From assembly GCA_025506515.1 (NCBI GenBank), contig CM046454.1:64058114-64122113 (forward strand): DNA of 64,000 bases, written 5' to 3'. Positions 23,839 through 35,366 of the stretch are shown in pieces. The stretch's first letter is position 1, and every line of letters starts with the position of its first letter. The stretch comes from Flaveria trinervia. Taxonomy: Eukaryota > Streptophyta > Magnoliopsida > Asterales > Asteraceae. Below the pieces are notes generated by a model. That model did not search any database, was not told the DNA's origin, and worked only from the letters and a program-made list of their open reading frames with translations. A program made the position numbers and the translations under genes.

Positions 23839-24250
23839 TGCCCATCTTGCGGTTGGCTTTCGGAAACTACAAACCATATGATCATTCATTGTCCGATAGC
23901 CTATAGAGTATGAAAAGCTATTTGGGCATGGTGCAAGCTGTCTGGGTTCCAACCAAACAATATTAATAGCCTTTTAGGAGATGTTGAAGAATGTTAATTG
24001 TCCGTGCAGCATAAGAAGATAATTAAATTGATGTCCTCTGTAGCAATATACTTCATTTGAAAAGCAAGGAACAAAAAAGCATTCGAAGATAAAACATTGA
24101 AGCCGAGCGATTTGGTTGGTGAAATAAAAGCCTCATCTTTCTTAAGGATTAAACACACGGGAAAGATACGAAATTTAAGTTGGGAAACATAGTGGAAATT
24201 TCAATTATAAGTTGTATTTCTTTCTTGTTTTGTTTCTCTGTGATCTTGCT
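23839..24250 (+). pseudogene. LINE (non-LTR retrotransposon) 3' relic with zf-RVT-type zinc region
   Basis: One plus-strand frame gives CPSCGWLSETTNHMIIHCP (a C-C-H-C zinc-binding pattern). It continues with AIWAWCKLSGFQP, then the tail KARNKKAFEDKTLKPSDLVG and KASSFLRIKHTGKIRNLSWE. This is the familiar end of plant LINE reverse transcriptase ORFs. Four stops interrupt it; at three of them tryptophan is the usual residue, consistent with TGG to TGA/TAG decay. A T-rich run near 24258-24272 follows. There is no upstream RT, so this is a 5'-truncated fossil. Confidence 0.8.
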
Positions 24251-24597
24251 AGTTTTATTTAATTTTTTTTTTGCCGTTAAAAAACAAAAACTTAAACAAC
24301 CCACAGTTCTAAATGATTGGTCATAACACATAATTATTCATTTTCATAAAGGGTTAGGTATGCTATTTGTCTTTTAAATTATGCAGATAATATTCTTTTG
24401 TCCCCAACCCATCATAAAATATATTGATATTAGACTTTTGCCTTCTTATTATATTATTTATTAATCTTTTAATTATAAGTTCATAAAACTTTCTCCCACT
24501 TCCTAAAAAATTCATTTTGTTCTAAGCACAAATAATTATTTTGGGGGACTCATAACGTACCTGCCTATCTCTTTCGTTGAAATTTCATGGTATCTTT

Positions 24598-24602
24598 TTG
24601 AC
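24598..24602 (+). promoter_or_regulatory. W-box candidate upstream of the TNL gene
   Basis: TTGAC followed by C, the core bound by WRKY factors, lies about 400 bases before the TNL start. A single core this short can arise by chance. Confidence 0.25.
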
Positions 24603-24819
24603 CAAAAAAGTGACATTATTTTATCTTCAGTAAACTATGGTATTCTATTTATTATCAGTGCGCTTCATCAGATAATTGTAACTGAAATCATTTTTAATAA
24701 TATAATTAATTAAGTTAATCATTATAACTAATATAGTGAATATACCAATAGATATGTAAAAGTTATAGTAGTTATTCTGTAATTTAATATTGTATTAACA
24801 CCTCTACTATGGTGTCCAT

Positions 24820-24848
24820 CACGTGCAATGAATAACTTTATATACAAA
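24820..24848 (+). promoter_or_regulatory. Core promoter candidate of the TNL gene: G-box and TATA box
   Basis: CACGTG (24820-24825) is followed 13 bases later by TATATACAAA (24839-24848). The TATA-like box is about 155 bases upstream of the TNL start codon, a normal plant distance. Confidence 0.45.
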
Positions 24849-25003
24849 TAAGAATAAGAATCTTTTGTCTCCAACCCCTTTATTCGATGTTGTTGTGTTC
24901 TTAGTATACTATACGCTCCTTGGTAATAATTTATCGTTTATGAGTTCATATATTCCCCGATTAATATGCATTTCATTCATTCAATCACTCACTCATACAT
25001 TCA

Positions 25004-25482
25004 ATGGCCTCTACTTCATCTTCATCAGTTCAAAAGAGCTTCAAGTATGATGTTTTCTTGAGTTTCAGGGGTGAAGACACCCGTAAGACCTTTGTTGATC
25101 ATCTCTATCTGGCTCTTGTCAATAGAGGCATTACAACTTACAAAGATGATGAAACAATCGAGAAAGGTGAAAGGATCAGTGATCAGCTCCTCCGATCCAT
25201 TGAAGAATCAAGATTTTACATCATTGTGTTCTCCAAAAACTATGCATCTTCATCATGGTGCTTAGACGAGCTCGTCAAGATTATGGAGTGCCAGAAGACG
25301 ATCGAGCACACTGCTTACCCGATCTTCTATGATGTGGAACCCACCGAGGTTTGCAACCAAACTGGGGCTGTTGGAGAAGCCTTTGGAAATCATGTAGAGA
25401 AAGAGGCTGCTGGGACATGGAGAAATGCCCTCAAAGAAGCAGCAGGTATTGGTGGGTGGGAGGTGAAAAACACTAATGATGG
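25004..25482 (+). CDS. TNL exon 1: TIR domain
   Basis: Opens MASTSSSSVQKSFKYDVFLS and encodes about 160 residues. TIR motifs are present in order: DVFLSFRGEDTRKTFVDHLY (residues 15-34), then KGERISDQLLRSIEESR, then YASSSWCLDELVKIMEC with the conserved Glu of the C-L-x-E-L box (catalytic in TIR NADases), and PIFYDVEP. The final WRNALKEAAG leads to a splice donor GG|GTATTTT at 25482/25483. The frame then continues about 70 bases into the intron before stopping, so an unspliced or read-through TIR-only protein of 182 residues is also possible. No damage is visible in this exon. Confidence 0.9.
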
Positions 25483-25598
25483 GTATTTTGCATTCTTATA
25501 TTCTTCAATTTTGTTTCTTTCTAACATTTGTATACCACTATTGTTTATATGATCAGTTGTTAAAAAACTCATTTTTTTCATAGAAGAAATAAATCAAA

Positions 25599-26032
25599 TG
25601 TTTTTTTTTTATTTACTTTCAAAACAGTCATCACAGATTTACGAGATATACACAAAAATGAAAAATGTTTACACAAACCCTAAATCTAAAGAAAAAACAC
25701 TTCGATAGGCTATGAACGTTAACGGTGTATAATCAAACAAAACATATGAAGATTGTAACCTGAAACAAGTCAAACAACTACGATTGTGAGGGATTAGAGA
25801 GAAAACATTCTAAATCATACTTACATTAGTTTGAAATGTAAGGATTACATGATATTAATAGTTGGCTAAAACTAAAAGGTGTGAAACCCTTTGGTGAACC
25901 GACACAATAGTTCGGTGGTGGTGACAAGGTAACTGCTAATACTGGATTTAAATCTAATAATACAATTAAATACTAAACTTAGGCTAATTATAACAATATT
26001 AACCTTTGATAAATTAAATATTAAGTCTAATA
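25599..26032 (-). repeat. Probable copia LTR relic in TNL intron 1
   Basis: In minus sense it starts TATTAGACTTAATATTTA (usual TG mutated to TA), directly after a purine-rich TTTGGTGGGAGAA tract at 26033-26047. It ends in a run of A then CA at 25599. The first 88 bp also occur at 49445-49532 (about 80-85% alike by eye), where the start reads TGTTAGACTT. It is probably the 3' LTR of an old copia element whose body has been lost or replaced. Confidence 0.45.
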
Positions 26033-26047
26033 TTCTCCCACCAAATT

Positions 26048-26810
26048 TTGATTTATCCTAATTATAGTCTTCTTTCTCCACACTGTATTATGCTGCCTTT
26101 ATTTTCTTCTTTCTTGTCACTAACCTTTCTTGAAGTTTAACTCTTTCTTTTTTCCTTGCTGCAACTTTCGATATCCATAACCGTATCTTCATTCTTGTTG
26201 TTTGTTACTCTTGTTAATTGATTCAAATCATGAAGCGTATGTATCCTTGCTTTAATTTGCCAAACAAGTCTTCTTTTGTACTTTGTAATACAGGTCTTCT
26301 TCTTGCTTTGCCACACAGATCTTCTTTCTATAATCGTCATACAGGTCATCTTTTTTGTTTCGCCACACAAGACTTTCTTGATGGCTTGCACACAAGACTT
26401 TGACATGTTACAGAAACACGATCATTCTTATTGCTAGGTACTTGCTTCTGGTCACTTGCTAATCGCCGCTTATTGCTCCTCACCAACTTTCTATACACTA
26501 ACTTGTTATACTCAACGAACAAAAGTTTGAGTGTTCTTGTTATACTCGTCGACTAACAAAGACCGGGAGTTATTTAATATTTGTTTTTTTTCAACGAACC
26601 ATAAAAGGTAAGAGTTTCTTGCTTTTTCTCAACGACCACAAAGGCCTGGAGCTTAATTAGTGCTTGCTATATGAATCATTGTGATTTGATTTTGACTTAC
26701 CAATTATTAAAAAATAATTTTGATTTCCTACACGAATCGTTTAATTAGATTTGACCTTCTGATTTATTGAAAGTTTCAACCATTGGTGGCGAAATGTACT
26801 TCTTTCTCTT
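26048..26810. other. TNL intron 1 sequence, no gene seen
   Basis: CT-rich sequence with a loose repetition of CACACAAGTCTTCTTTT-like phrases at 26260-26400. A minus-strand frame at 26137-26406 has no recognised motif. It may be the 3' leader of the copia element represented by the LTR relic on its left. Confidence 0.4.
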
Positions 26811-26935
26811 GATTAATAATAATAATAAATGATGATAACAATAATAATAACAATAATAACAATAACAACAATAACAACAACAATAATAATATTGTTGTTG
26901 TTATTGTTATTTTTCTTGTTTACCACTACCATATG
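26811..26935. repeat. Trinucleotide repeats (AAT)n / (AAC)n
   Basis: Alternating AAT and AAC units run from 26811 to about 26885, followed by TTG/TTA units. They mark the truncated 3' edge of the Ale-type element. Confidence 0.9.
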
Positions 26936-26939
26936 TTTC

Positions 26940-27545
26940 TTAGAGCAACCGTATGTTTTTCTTAGAGCTCCAACTAATGAGGTTGGGGCCAAGAAACACA
27001 CAATAACCAGTAGTCGACCTACGATCATCCGGACAACCAGCCCAATCAGCATCAGAATAACCATGTATATCAAAACAGGTGGACCGGCGAACAGTCAAAC
27101 CATCAGTAACAGTACCACAAAGATATCGTAAAATACGCTTGACAGCAATCCAGTGACGATCAGTAGGTATCTGTAGGAACTGAGATACCTTGCTAACCGC
27201 ATAAGCAATCTCTGGACGAGTCAAGACAAGATACTGTAATGCACCCACAGTACTGCGATACAAAGTAGGATCAGCTAATGGGACTCCTGAGTGTCTAGAT
27301 AACTGCCGACCAGAAGTAACAGGAGTAGACAATGGCTTACACTGAGCCATCCTAGTACGCTGCAACAAATCAAGTAAATAGCGCTGCTGAGAAAGATGAA
27401 GACAGTCATCAGTAAAAGAGGCCTGGATACCCAGAAAATAGGATAAGGGCCCTAAATCCTTAAGAGCAAACCGAGAATGCAACTGAGTGATCAGAGACGT
27501 AACAAACTCAGGAGAACTCCCAGTGATGATAATATCATCAACATA
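26940..27545 (-). pseudogene. Ale-like element: RT end and RNase H
   Basis: The YVDDIIITG catalytic box is encoded around 27519-27545. Then come HSRFALKDLGPLSYFLGIQ, TRPEIAYAVSKVSQF and the RNase H core DADWAGCPDDRRSTTGY. It stops being recognisable at SWSSKK, just before the AEAEY region expected next, so RNase H is truncated. A frameshift separates it from the integrase-RT frame. Confidence 0.86.
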
Positions 27546-27547
27546 AA

Positions 27548-29092
27548 CTAGAACATAACAGGTGGTGCCATCATGCTGGTAAACAAACAGAGATGTGTCA
27601 GAAAGACATCGAGTGAAACCACTGGATAAAAGGACAGAGGAGAGCTTAGAAAACCAAGCCCGAGGAGCTTGCTTAAGCCCATAAAGAGCCTTCCGGAGAA
27701 GACAAACATGATGAGGACAGACGAGTCAACAAAACCAGGAGGTTGAGACATATAGACAGTCTCAGATAAATCACCATGCAAAAAGGCATTGTTGACATCG
27801 ACCTGACGAATACTCCAGCCACGTGAAAAGGCAACAGACAAAACCAAACGAATGGTGGAGGGTTTGATAACCAGACTAAAAGTCTCAGTGTAATCAAGCC
27901 CTTCTGTCTGATGAAAACCTTTGGCTACAAGACGAGCTTTGTACCTACTCACAGAGCCATCAGGATTATGTTTAATCCGGTAGACCCACTTACAACCAAC
28001 AATATTGGCAGAAGGGGGAAGAGGAACAAGATCCCAGGTATGATTAGAATGCAATGCACCCATCTCAGTGTGCATAGCATCCCACCAAACAGAATGTTTC
28101 TGTGCCTGAGAGAAGGAAGACGGCTCAGATGTCGGAGTAGTGGTAGTGTGATACAGAACATGATCAGGAAACTGTCTAGGCTGACGAGTATGATCACGAG
28201 AGCGAGTGACCATGGGATGAGAAGGAGGAGGAGGAGGAGGTGGTGAGGATGGGGAGGAAGATGGTGGAGAAGAAGATGATGTGGGAGGAATGGAAGCAGA
28301 GACAGGAACAAAGGAATCAGAAGAATACAATGGAGGAGGAATGATAAGATCAGGAAGCGAAAAAGAATCAGAAGGCATGGAGGAAGATGAGTAACCAGGA
28401 ACTTCAAACACAAACTCATGAAAAATCACATGTCTAGATGTAAGAGTCCTAGAGGTAACAGGATCATAGCACAAATAGCCACTGTGATTAGGAGCATAGC
28501 CAAGAAACAAACATGGAGTAGACTTTGGAGAAAGTTTATCCATTCGAGTGTCACCAAGAAAAGGATAGCATAAACATCCAAAGGTACGAAGAATGGAGTA
28601 ATCTGGACTAGTGCCAAATAGAACCTCGTAGGGTGTGGAATGATGAAGAACCGGTGTAGGTAATCGATTAATAAGAAAGGCTGCAGTAGCATACGCATCA
28701 TACCAAAATTTTGTTGGTAGATGAGCATGAAACAACAAGGCACGGGCAACCTCTAACAGATGACGATTCTTGTGCTCAGCCACCCCATTTTGTTGGGGTG
28801 TATGAGGATAGGAGATACGGTAGGCAATACCAGACTCGAAAAGATATCGCGCCATATCACCACGAGTCAACTCAGGAGCACCATCACAATGAGGATGTTT
28901 GATGGTGCATGAAAACATATTTTCAACCAATGGGCGAAATAGACGAAAAGCCTCAATCGCCTGTGATCGAGTAGTCAAAGGATACATCCAAGTGAAACGA
29001 CTAAAGTCATCAATGAATGTAATGAAATAACGAAATCCTGAACGAGATACAGTAGGGGATGGACCCCAAATATCACAATGAATAATATGCAA
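27548..29092 (-). pseudogene. Ale-like element: integrase core and RT N-terminal part
   Basis: A 514-codon open frame. The integrase DDE core has HCDIWGPSPT (first Asp), HCDGAPEL (second Asp, in place of the usual SDNGGEF) and QQNGVAEHKNRHLLEVAR (Glu). A Ser/Pro-rich linker follows at about residues 230-290, then RT motifs HTWDLVPLPP, CKWVYRIKHNPDGSVSRYKA and VDVNNAFLHGDL. The usual VKTAF reads VNNAF and ETFSPV reads ETFSLV. The last 50 residues are out of frame with RT, so a frameshift precedes them. It is the longest open retroelement frame in the window. Confidence 0.88.
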
Positions 29093-29640
29093 CGGAACAG
29101 TAGAATGAGATACAACAGAATGAAATGGTAATCGACTAGATTTAGAAATACAACATGAATTACAGGGTTATGTAATGAACTAGATGACAATTGCAAAGAA
29201 GAAAGCCTAGACAGTACAGAATCAGAAGGATGACCAAGTCTCGTATGCCACAAATCCCGAGAGGTAGAAAATGTAGAAGTGAGAGAATAAAGCTGATGAG
29301 GACTAGCTCGCATGTGGTGGAGGATCTGCCCTGTGTGAGTCTGTATAGATAAACCAGACTGTGAGAACAAAACAGATATAGGATGATCAATCACAAGTTG
29401 TGTGATTGATAATAAGTTCTTGGCAAGACAGGAACCACTAGAACATAGCGAAGTAATAAAGTACATCGAGATAAACGAAGATAAGAACAACCAATATGTG
29501 AAATGGTTAGAGATGTACCATTACCAACAATGACACGCTCAGAACCAGTGTATGGAACAGTACCGAAGACAATAGAAGGATCGGAAGTCATATGAGCGGT
29601 TGCACCGGAATCAGGAATACAGGATTCTACTGTTTGACAA
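28975..29640 (-). pseudogene. Ale-like element: protease and pre-integrase region
   Basis: The protease box IPDSGATAHMTSDPS is encoded near 29580-29625 at the end of the gag frame. The pre-integrase motif DLWHTRLGHPSDSVLSRLSS lies near 29190-29250. Frames shift between the two. Confidence 0.82.
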
Positions 29641-30868
29641 GCAGGTGAAAGATCAGCATGAAGACCATATTGATAACCAGCAGCATGTGAGGCCCAATTT
29701 TGAAAATCACCAGGCCCAAATCTAGAAGAAGGAGGCCCATAAGCAGATCCATACGCAGGTCCAGTAGTGGAGTAATGTTGTGTGAATGGTCCATTTGAAA
29801 ATCCAGAAGGTTGAGACCCAAAATGACCAACTGATTTTGGCCCAGATGCACCATTAAAATCAGGTGGTCTTGGACCAAGAACACCTGCACCAAGCCCAAA
29901 GTGAGAATCATTTGAATATTGAAGCCCTAACCCAAAATTGTTATAAACATCAGCAAGGTGAGCGGTATAGCGACCGCCATTTGAGCGACCGCCACCACCT
30001 CGACGCCCGCTTGAGCGACCACCACCACCACGCGTTCGATTGCCACCACCACGCCACGACGGAACGCTGCTACTACTCCATTGAGAAGACTCGGTTGGTG
30101 TGTACCGAAAATAACAACTCGAAGCTTTGTGCCCTGTTTTTGCACAAATCTGACAAACAATCAACTTAGAAGAAGAGTTATGTGGTGGATTTTCGATGGA
30201 AACGGTCATAGCAGCTAGAACAGGTTGATTAACCGATTCACGTTGCTTTAATCGAGCTTCATAAGTGAGCAATTTCGATCGTAGTTGTGAAAAGGTAAGA
30301 GTAGCTTCTTGATTTTCAATATTCATAACAAAGTTTTCATAATCTCGATTCAGACCTTGAAGAACTTGTAAAACTAACAAATCATCAGAAATTGGATCAC
30401 CGATTGCATTTAGAGAGTCCACAATCTCTTTGGCTTCATTTAAGAACTCAAAATCGATCTTGTACTTTGTTTCAGAAGATGAAACTGAGTACGCAGCTGC
30501 GATTGTTTGGCAAAAACTGTTTGGACAAACGAATCTTCAATTGATTTCCATAGAGATGAAGCTGTTGTTGAGTTACATGCAAGATGCAAAATCGAAGGAG
30601 ACAGAGTAGCAGTGATTAACGCTTGAACGTAGCCATCATTCTTCTCCCAAATCTCTCGATCTGTTAAAACATCAGGAGCCTGTGCTTCAGACTTCACGAA
30701 TTGTAATAATCCTAAAGTCTTCAGCATAGTGACAATCTGATGTTTCCAGTTGAGAAAGTTGTTATCATCAAGCTTAATTGATAGAAAATTTGCTATATTA
30801 GGTAGAGGATTGGTTGAATGCATCATGTTGACATTGTTGCAGCAGATGAAGATGCCATTGATATACAA
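29391..30868 (-). pseudogene. Ale-like element: gag
   Basis: Two frames (30440-30868 and 29391-30422) give NFLSIKLDDNNFLNWKHQIV, then LWKSIEDSFVQTVFAKQSQL, then the capsid end VLQGLNRDYENFV, and a CCHC knuckle CQICAKTGHKASSC. A Gly/Arg-rich tail follows. This is the UBN2-type copia gag. The original start is probably the Met of MMHSTNPLPN near 30826. A frameshift between 30422 and 30440 breaks the frame. Confidence 0.86.
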
Positions 30869-30918
30869 GGATCAGAACAGTTGATTACGGAGAAGATGAC
30901 CGGAATCGCAGAGCATAT

Positions 30919-30930
30919 GCTCTTATACCA
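30919..30930 (-). promoter_or_regulatory. Primer-binding site of the Ale-like element
   Basis: Minus strand TGGTATAAGAGC abuts the LTR end. It matches initiator-Met tRNA with one difference from the usual TGGTATCAGAGC. Confidence 0.8.
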
Positions 30931-31086
30931 TGAAAAACAGAAGGTGAGAAGTGAAGGTATTATTTTCATTTTTCAAAGAGAGAATCATATCTTCTATTTA
31001 TACACAATAGGAGAACCATCTAGAAGAGTTAACTAACTAACTAATACTTTAACAAACTCCTAACCATCTTATAACCAATCTCAACA
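30931..31086 (-). repeat. 5' LTR of the Ale-like element (156 bp)
   Basis: Minus-strand start TGTTGAGATTGG and end GTTTTTCA, with a TATAAATAG-like box near its middle (TGTATAAATAG, about 31000). The partner 3' LTR is not in the window. Confidence 0.78.
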
Positions 31087-31279
31087 AATATCTCTAATAA
31101 CCATCATCATCAAAAAAACCCATTATTATCTTCATGCCTGCTTGACATTACCACCATCACCAAACCCTCCACCACCGCTCTTGCATTTTCTTGTTTACGA
31201 CCACATCATCAGCAATCACCATCCCCTCATCTAATCATTTTCTCGTTTACGGTTGAAAACGCATCATAGCATCAAGTTC
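31087..31279. other. ACC/CAT-rich intron sequence flanking the palindromic insertion
   Basis: Low-complexity CACCATCACC-type sequence ending in the target duplication agttc at 31275-31279. It resumes after 47809 with the same character. Confidence 0.6.
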
Positions 31280-31522
31280 TGTAAGGATTCCTGAAGTCTG
31301 ATGCAACCCAAAACTGCCTAAGTGTTTCAGCAACATGCACTAAGTACTGAAGTGAAGAAGGCTTCGGAAGATATTGGTCTTGGCTTCGGAAGAAATTACA
31401 CTTAGAGTATTTTCTAATGCTTTGTGTAATTCTTCCGAAGCATTCTTCACTTCAGTACTTAGTGCATGTTGCTGAAACACTTAGGCAGTTTTGGGTTGCA
31501 TCAGACTTCAGGAATCCTTACA
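31280..31522. repeat. Left terminus of S2: LTR start in both orientations
   Basis: 31280 to about 31371 is the first 90 or so bases of the LTR in plus orientation. From there to 31522 the first 150 or so bases run in minus orientation, ending TGTAAGG at 31522. The two meet in GCTTCGGAAGA, a phrase present at both LTR positions, so the junction has 11 bp of microhomology. Confidence 0.85.
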
Positions 31523-31544
31523 AACTCCCCCTAGGCTGATGCTA

Positions 31545-34500
31545 CCAAAACACTTAGAAGATCTTTAAATGTTTGTAGTCTTCAGAATAATCAAGACCAT
31601 CCTTTCTTCATTGATGATCAGGATCATCAAGACTCTCATAGTATCTTCTCATTTCAAAGAGATCATGCAGAGGTAAGTTGATTATGTCTTGCCATGAGTA
31701 GACATTTTCAACACCTTGATCTCTGATAACATTCCATCTTTCTGGATTGGTAGAGTAAGTCCAGGATAAGATGGGTGTCTCGGTTGCTAGAGGAGCCACT
31801 TGCATAGGAGTTGATTGGGCTGCCTCATCATGCACTTCCTCAGGTTGATCTGATTCAGCCTGGGGTGTAGAGGTAGATGACTTTGGCTTCTTCTTTTTAG
31901 TCTTTGGTTTAGAGGCCATTTTCTTCTTCCTCTTTAATGTCTTTAACTGAGAAGACTGGTCTGCAGCACCATGTGATCATCAGTGTCTTTCTCAGTGGGT
32001 GTTCCTCCCTCATAGGTTCAGAAGGAGAGGGAGTTTGACCCTTCTTGGATCAGAAGATGAAGTTTGCTGAGGCTCAGCTGGAGGTTCTGGTTCAGGTGTC
32101 TCTGGTTGTTCAAACTTGACCTCCACTTCAGGTGGGACTTGACTTGGAAGAGAGTGCAAGTCAATGAGTTCACCACTTTAATCTTCTGCTTGATTACCCT
32201 TATATGCTCATCCATTGTAGATAGAGACATGGGACCAAGTCTCCTTCCGGAGAATCCATATGACTTCAAGAAGCTCATCATTCTTTATCTGTCAGCAGAC
32301 TTCTTTGCATTCTTTTGAATGATGGTTCTTGACTTTGCAGCTTCTTCCCTTAGCTTCCTTTTGGTTGTTTTTCTTTCTTGACTAACTCAAGCTCAAGTTG
32401 CTTTAAGTACTCGAACTCAATGAAGTCATAGGACAAGGGAAGAAGTGTATTTGCCTGATAGAAGCCTGTGGCACTCAGGTAGTTATCATTTTGATTATAT
32501 CCTTCTTTATCTACCTGAGGTTCTTGTGGAGCCACATCTTCCTGTGCAGGACTTTCTTGAACTGGAGAGAGAGTGGGAGTATGCTTGTGAAGTCTTTTCT
32601 GTCTCCTCTCCTCTTTGAATTGGAGAAGTAACCTTGCATCCTCTTTCTCCTTAATCTCTCTTGACACTTCCATGTCAGCCAGTTCATTCAACTCTTCTAA
32701 GGGGAGGGAGATGATTTCATCAACATCATAGTTCCTGGTCTGTAAGTAATTAATCCTGACTGCCCTTTGTTCATCATTTTGAGTATTTGGTCTGGGGGCA
32801 GCCCTGATTGCAGCTTGCATGAATTTTGATGACCCAGAAGAACTTTCTCCCCTTAGCCTCCTTTTCCTCTCTCTCTCTTCCTCCTCAATTTCCTCAGGAG
32901 TCATATCTTTTCCCTTTGTCACCAACAGACCTTTGTGACTCAGGGTGGATTGAGGCTTGGCCTTCATTGCTTGGTGTAGCTTCCATGCTCTGGCCAGAGA
33001 GAGGCTGAGAAACACCTTCACCAGCAGGTGTCTCAGATGGAGTTTGGATCTCTGCAGCAGTTGTTGATGGTGAGACAAGGGTCTCAGGTTCTGCCACTGG
33101 GCCTTCAGCCAAGGTTTCCCCTATGAAGCTAATCTTAGGGTCCACCTCAACATCCAGTTGACCGATGACATTGCCTGATTGCCTAAGTCTCCTTCTTAGA
33201 GAGAACTCTGCAAGGATCCTGTCTTGGATTCTTTGAGCCAGCCTGTCAGCTTGTCTAGATTTGCTTGGATTGACAAGTGGCATGTTGACTAAATCCAGTC
33301 CTTCATAGAAGCTCAGGCTTTGGAACTGAAAGACTTCTGTTGACCTTGAACTCTGTGAAGTATGAGGGCTCTTCTGTCATCATCATACCTCCATCTGATG
33401 TAGTTGCCAGTTCCATGTGGTGGAGATGAGACAGCCCTTGGTATACCTTCCTCAAAGAGACTCCTGATGAGAGAGTCTATAGAGTCCACATTAATGTGAA
33501 CTTGAGGAAGTTGCTGAGAATGCACAACAGCAAGTGAGGATGGTGAGTCCTCTATGTCCATTCTCTTTGAAGAACTCCCAGGTTCTGTGGTTGTGATAAC
33601 ATTCTCCCCCTTTTTGGTAGCATCACCCACTTGCATAGGTGAGCTGGAGGATAAATCAATCACTTCCACAGGTTCTTGTGTTCTGGTGAGCTCTCCTTAA
33701 AGGTCTCTCAGCTAGTTTTTCCTGCAGATATGAAATCTGGAGTTGCTGATCATTGACCCTGTTTTGCAGGGTAGTCACCTGAGATTCCAAGTGACTAACC
33801 TTAGAGACTAGATAGGTACATGTTTGTGACAATGTTGTACCTTTAGTCTCAAATTCCCCTCATCTTCATCAGAAGAATCACTGGGGGATGAGAGGATTGG
33901 ACCAAAGTCCCTTCTCTCACCACCAGCTTGAGTTTCTTGGCTGCTGTTTTCCTCTGCTCACTGGCAACCTCAGTTAAGATGCCAATGGGCTGAGTTGCCA
34001 TGGTTGAGGTCTTAATGATGTAATCACTTTCAAAAGTGAGAGCCTCTTCCATATGGACATCCTGAACAGTTCAGATGTGTCCACCTCAGTAATAGGTGAC
34101 TGATGAGGGATAGACTGAGGAGAGTCAGAGGTACTCATCTCTCTTTGAGTAGGGGAGGAGAAGAGAGACTCATGGTACTCACTGAATCCTAAGTCTTCAT
34201 CAGTGTAAAAGGATAAGTTGGGAATTGGTTGGTTTAGATCCAAAGGCTGGGGATGGTAGCTATCCCCTGAAGGTTGTTCACTTGAGTGTTGAGACTCAGA
34301 GTGAAGGCTTACATGTTGGGCTAATGAGCTCATCAGGTTGAGCTTGAGGAACCTCAGCCCTGATAGGTAAAGTAATGGGAGTGGTTTGCTCCTCAGGAGA
34401 AGTGGGAGCTCTGGAGTCCACTTCTTCCTGTAAGGTTGAGTATTTGGGGGCCTGCACAGACTCAATAGCCTGAGCAGGGGTTCGTTGGATTTTCTTTTGT

Positions 34501-35366
34501 AGGTGATGAATATTGGAGGTTGTGAAGAGGGTAGGAGAGCAGTAGGGTGGGTTCAACACTAGCTTGGACTGCTATGTTGTCACCTTGAGCAATGAGCTCT
34601 AACATTTTTGGGACTAAGGCTGTTTCTACCCCTGAGAAGCCTACAGTTGGCTTCTTCATAATTTAAAGATGCCGGGCTTCATCTGTCCCAGTTTAGAATA
34701 TTGCCTGTTTCCCTCAACTGTGAGCCCAGTTCACAGTTAAGAATGTGTGAACATATCTAGGAAACATGTAATATTCTAAGGAGTCTAAGTTTGCAAGTAA
34801 ATTAGTATAAACAATTGTGAATACCTGAACTTGACCCCCTGAACCATCCCATGAACTATAAAGGAGAGATCCTCAGGAATCTGGTCCCATCCACCATGCT
34901 TGTTTGATAAGCTGTGGATAACCACATGGAGCAGGTATTTCCACTGGGATGAGACCTTCCCTTTCCTGAAGGTCTTTACAGAGAAATCTCCTTCATAGCC
35001 CATCTGCTCGAAGGAATGATTAACTGCTTCTTTTGGAAAGAACACTTCACCTGCTTCATCATCCAGCTGAAGATGTCGATTGATGATGGCCGGAGTGATG
35101 AAAATTGTTCTCCCCTGCACTGTGGCAGACAGTGCCTTCTCCCCATCCATAATGACCTCTTGGCAGGTCTTCCAGAATTCAAGCAGATGATCCTCATATA
35201 GAGGAGGATCAATGGTTAGGGAGGTGAAGTAGTGAGACAAAGACAAGAAACGACAAACCTCTGAGAAATGAGGATCTTTGTCAGAGCATAACAGAGCAAC
35301 CTGATTGTGTTGTCTGTGTAGCTGCATGGCAAAGTGAGGATCATTTCTGTGTGGAAGGTCAGCCAT
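31545..35366 (-). pseudogene. S2 left arm accessory ORF, broken
   Basis: Starts MADLPHRNDPHFAMQL at 35366, following a TATATGAGAGAG leader. The conserved N-terminal domain has PPLYEDHLLEFWKTCQ, VQGRTIFITPAIINRHLQLD and MGYEGDFSVKTF. A Ser/Pro/Gln-rich middle follows. Later come a domain with RWRYDDDRRALILHRVQGQ (33313-33669), a Glu/Arg-rich charged helix, FLKSYGFSGRRLGPMS and a C-terminal YSWQDIINLPLHDLFEMRRY. Pieces lie at 34785-35366, 34296-34559, 33313-33669, 32894-33283, 32350-33078 and 31608-31919. The breaks differ from those in the right-arm copy. Function unknown. Confidence 0.8.

Larger units (their letters stand above)
26936..31086 (-). mobile_element. Ale/Retrofit-like Ty1/copia element, 3'-truncated
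   Basis: Minus orientation. It has a 156-bp 5' LTR at 30931-31086 and a primer-binding site at 30919-30930. gag, protease, integrase, RT and part of RNase H follow, down to 26940. The 3' end of RNase H, the polypurine tract and the 3' LTR are missing; sequence passes into trinucleotide repeats. The short LTR and the RNase H phrases (DCLHLSQQRYLLDLLQRTRM, DWAGCPDDRRSTTGYCVFLG) point to the Ale/Retrofit lineage. It lies antisense to the TNL gene whose intron it occupies. Confidence 0.82.

Noticed and set aside
26829..27131. 100-codon plus-strand frame starting in ATT/ATA repeats
   Set aside because: Microsatellite followed by the antisense of copia RNase H.
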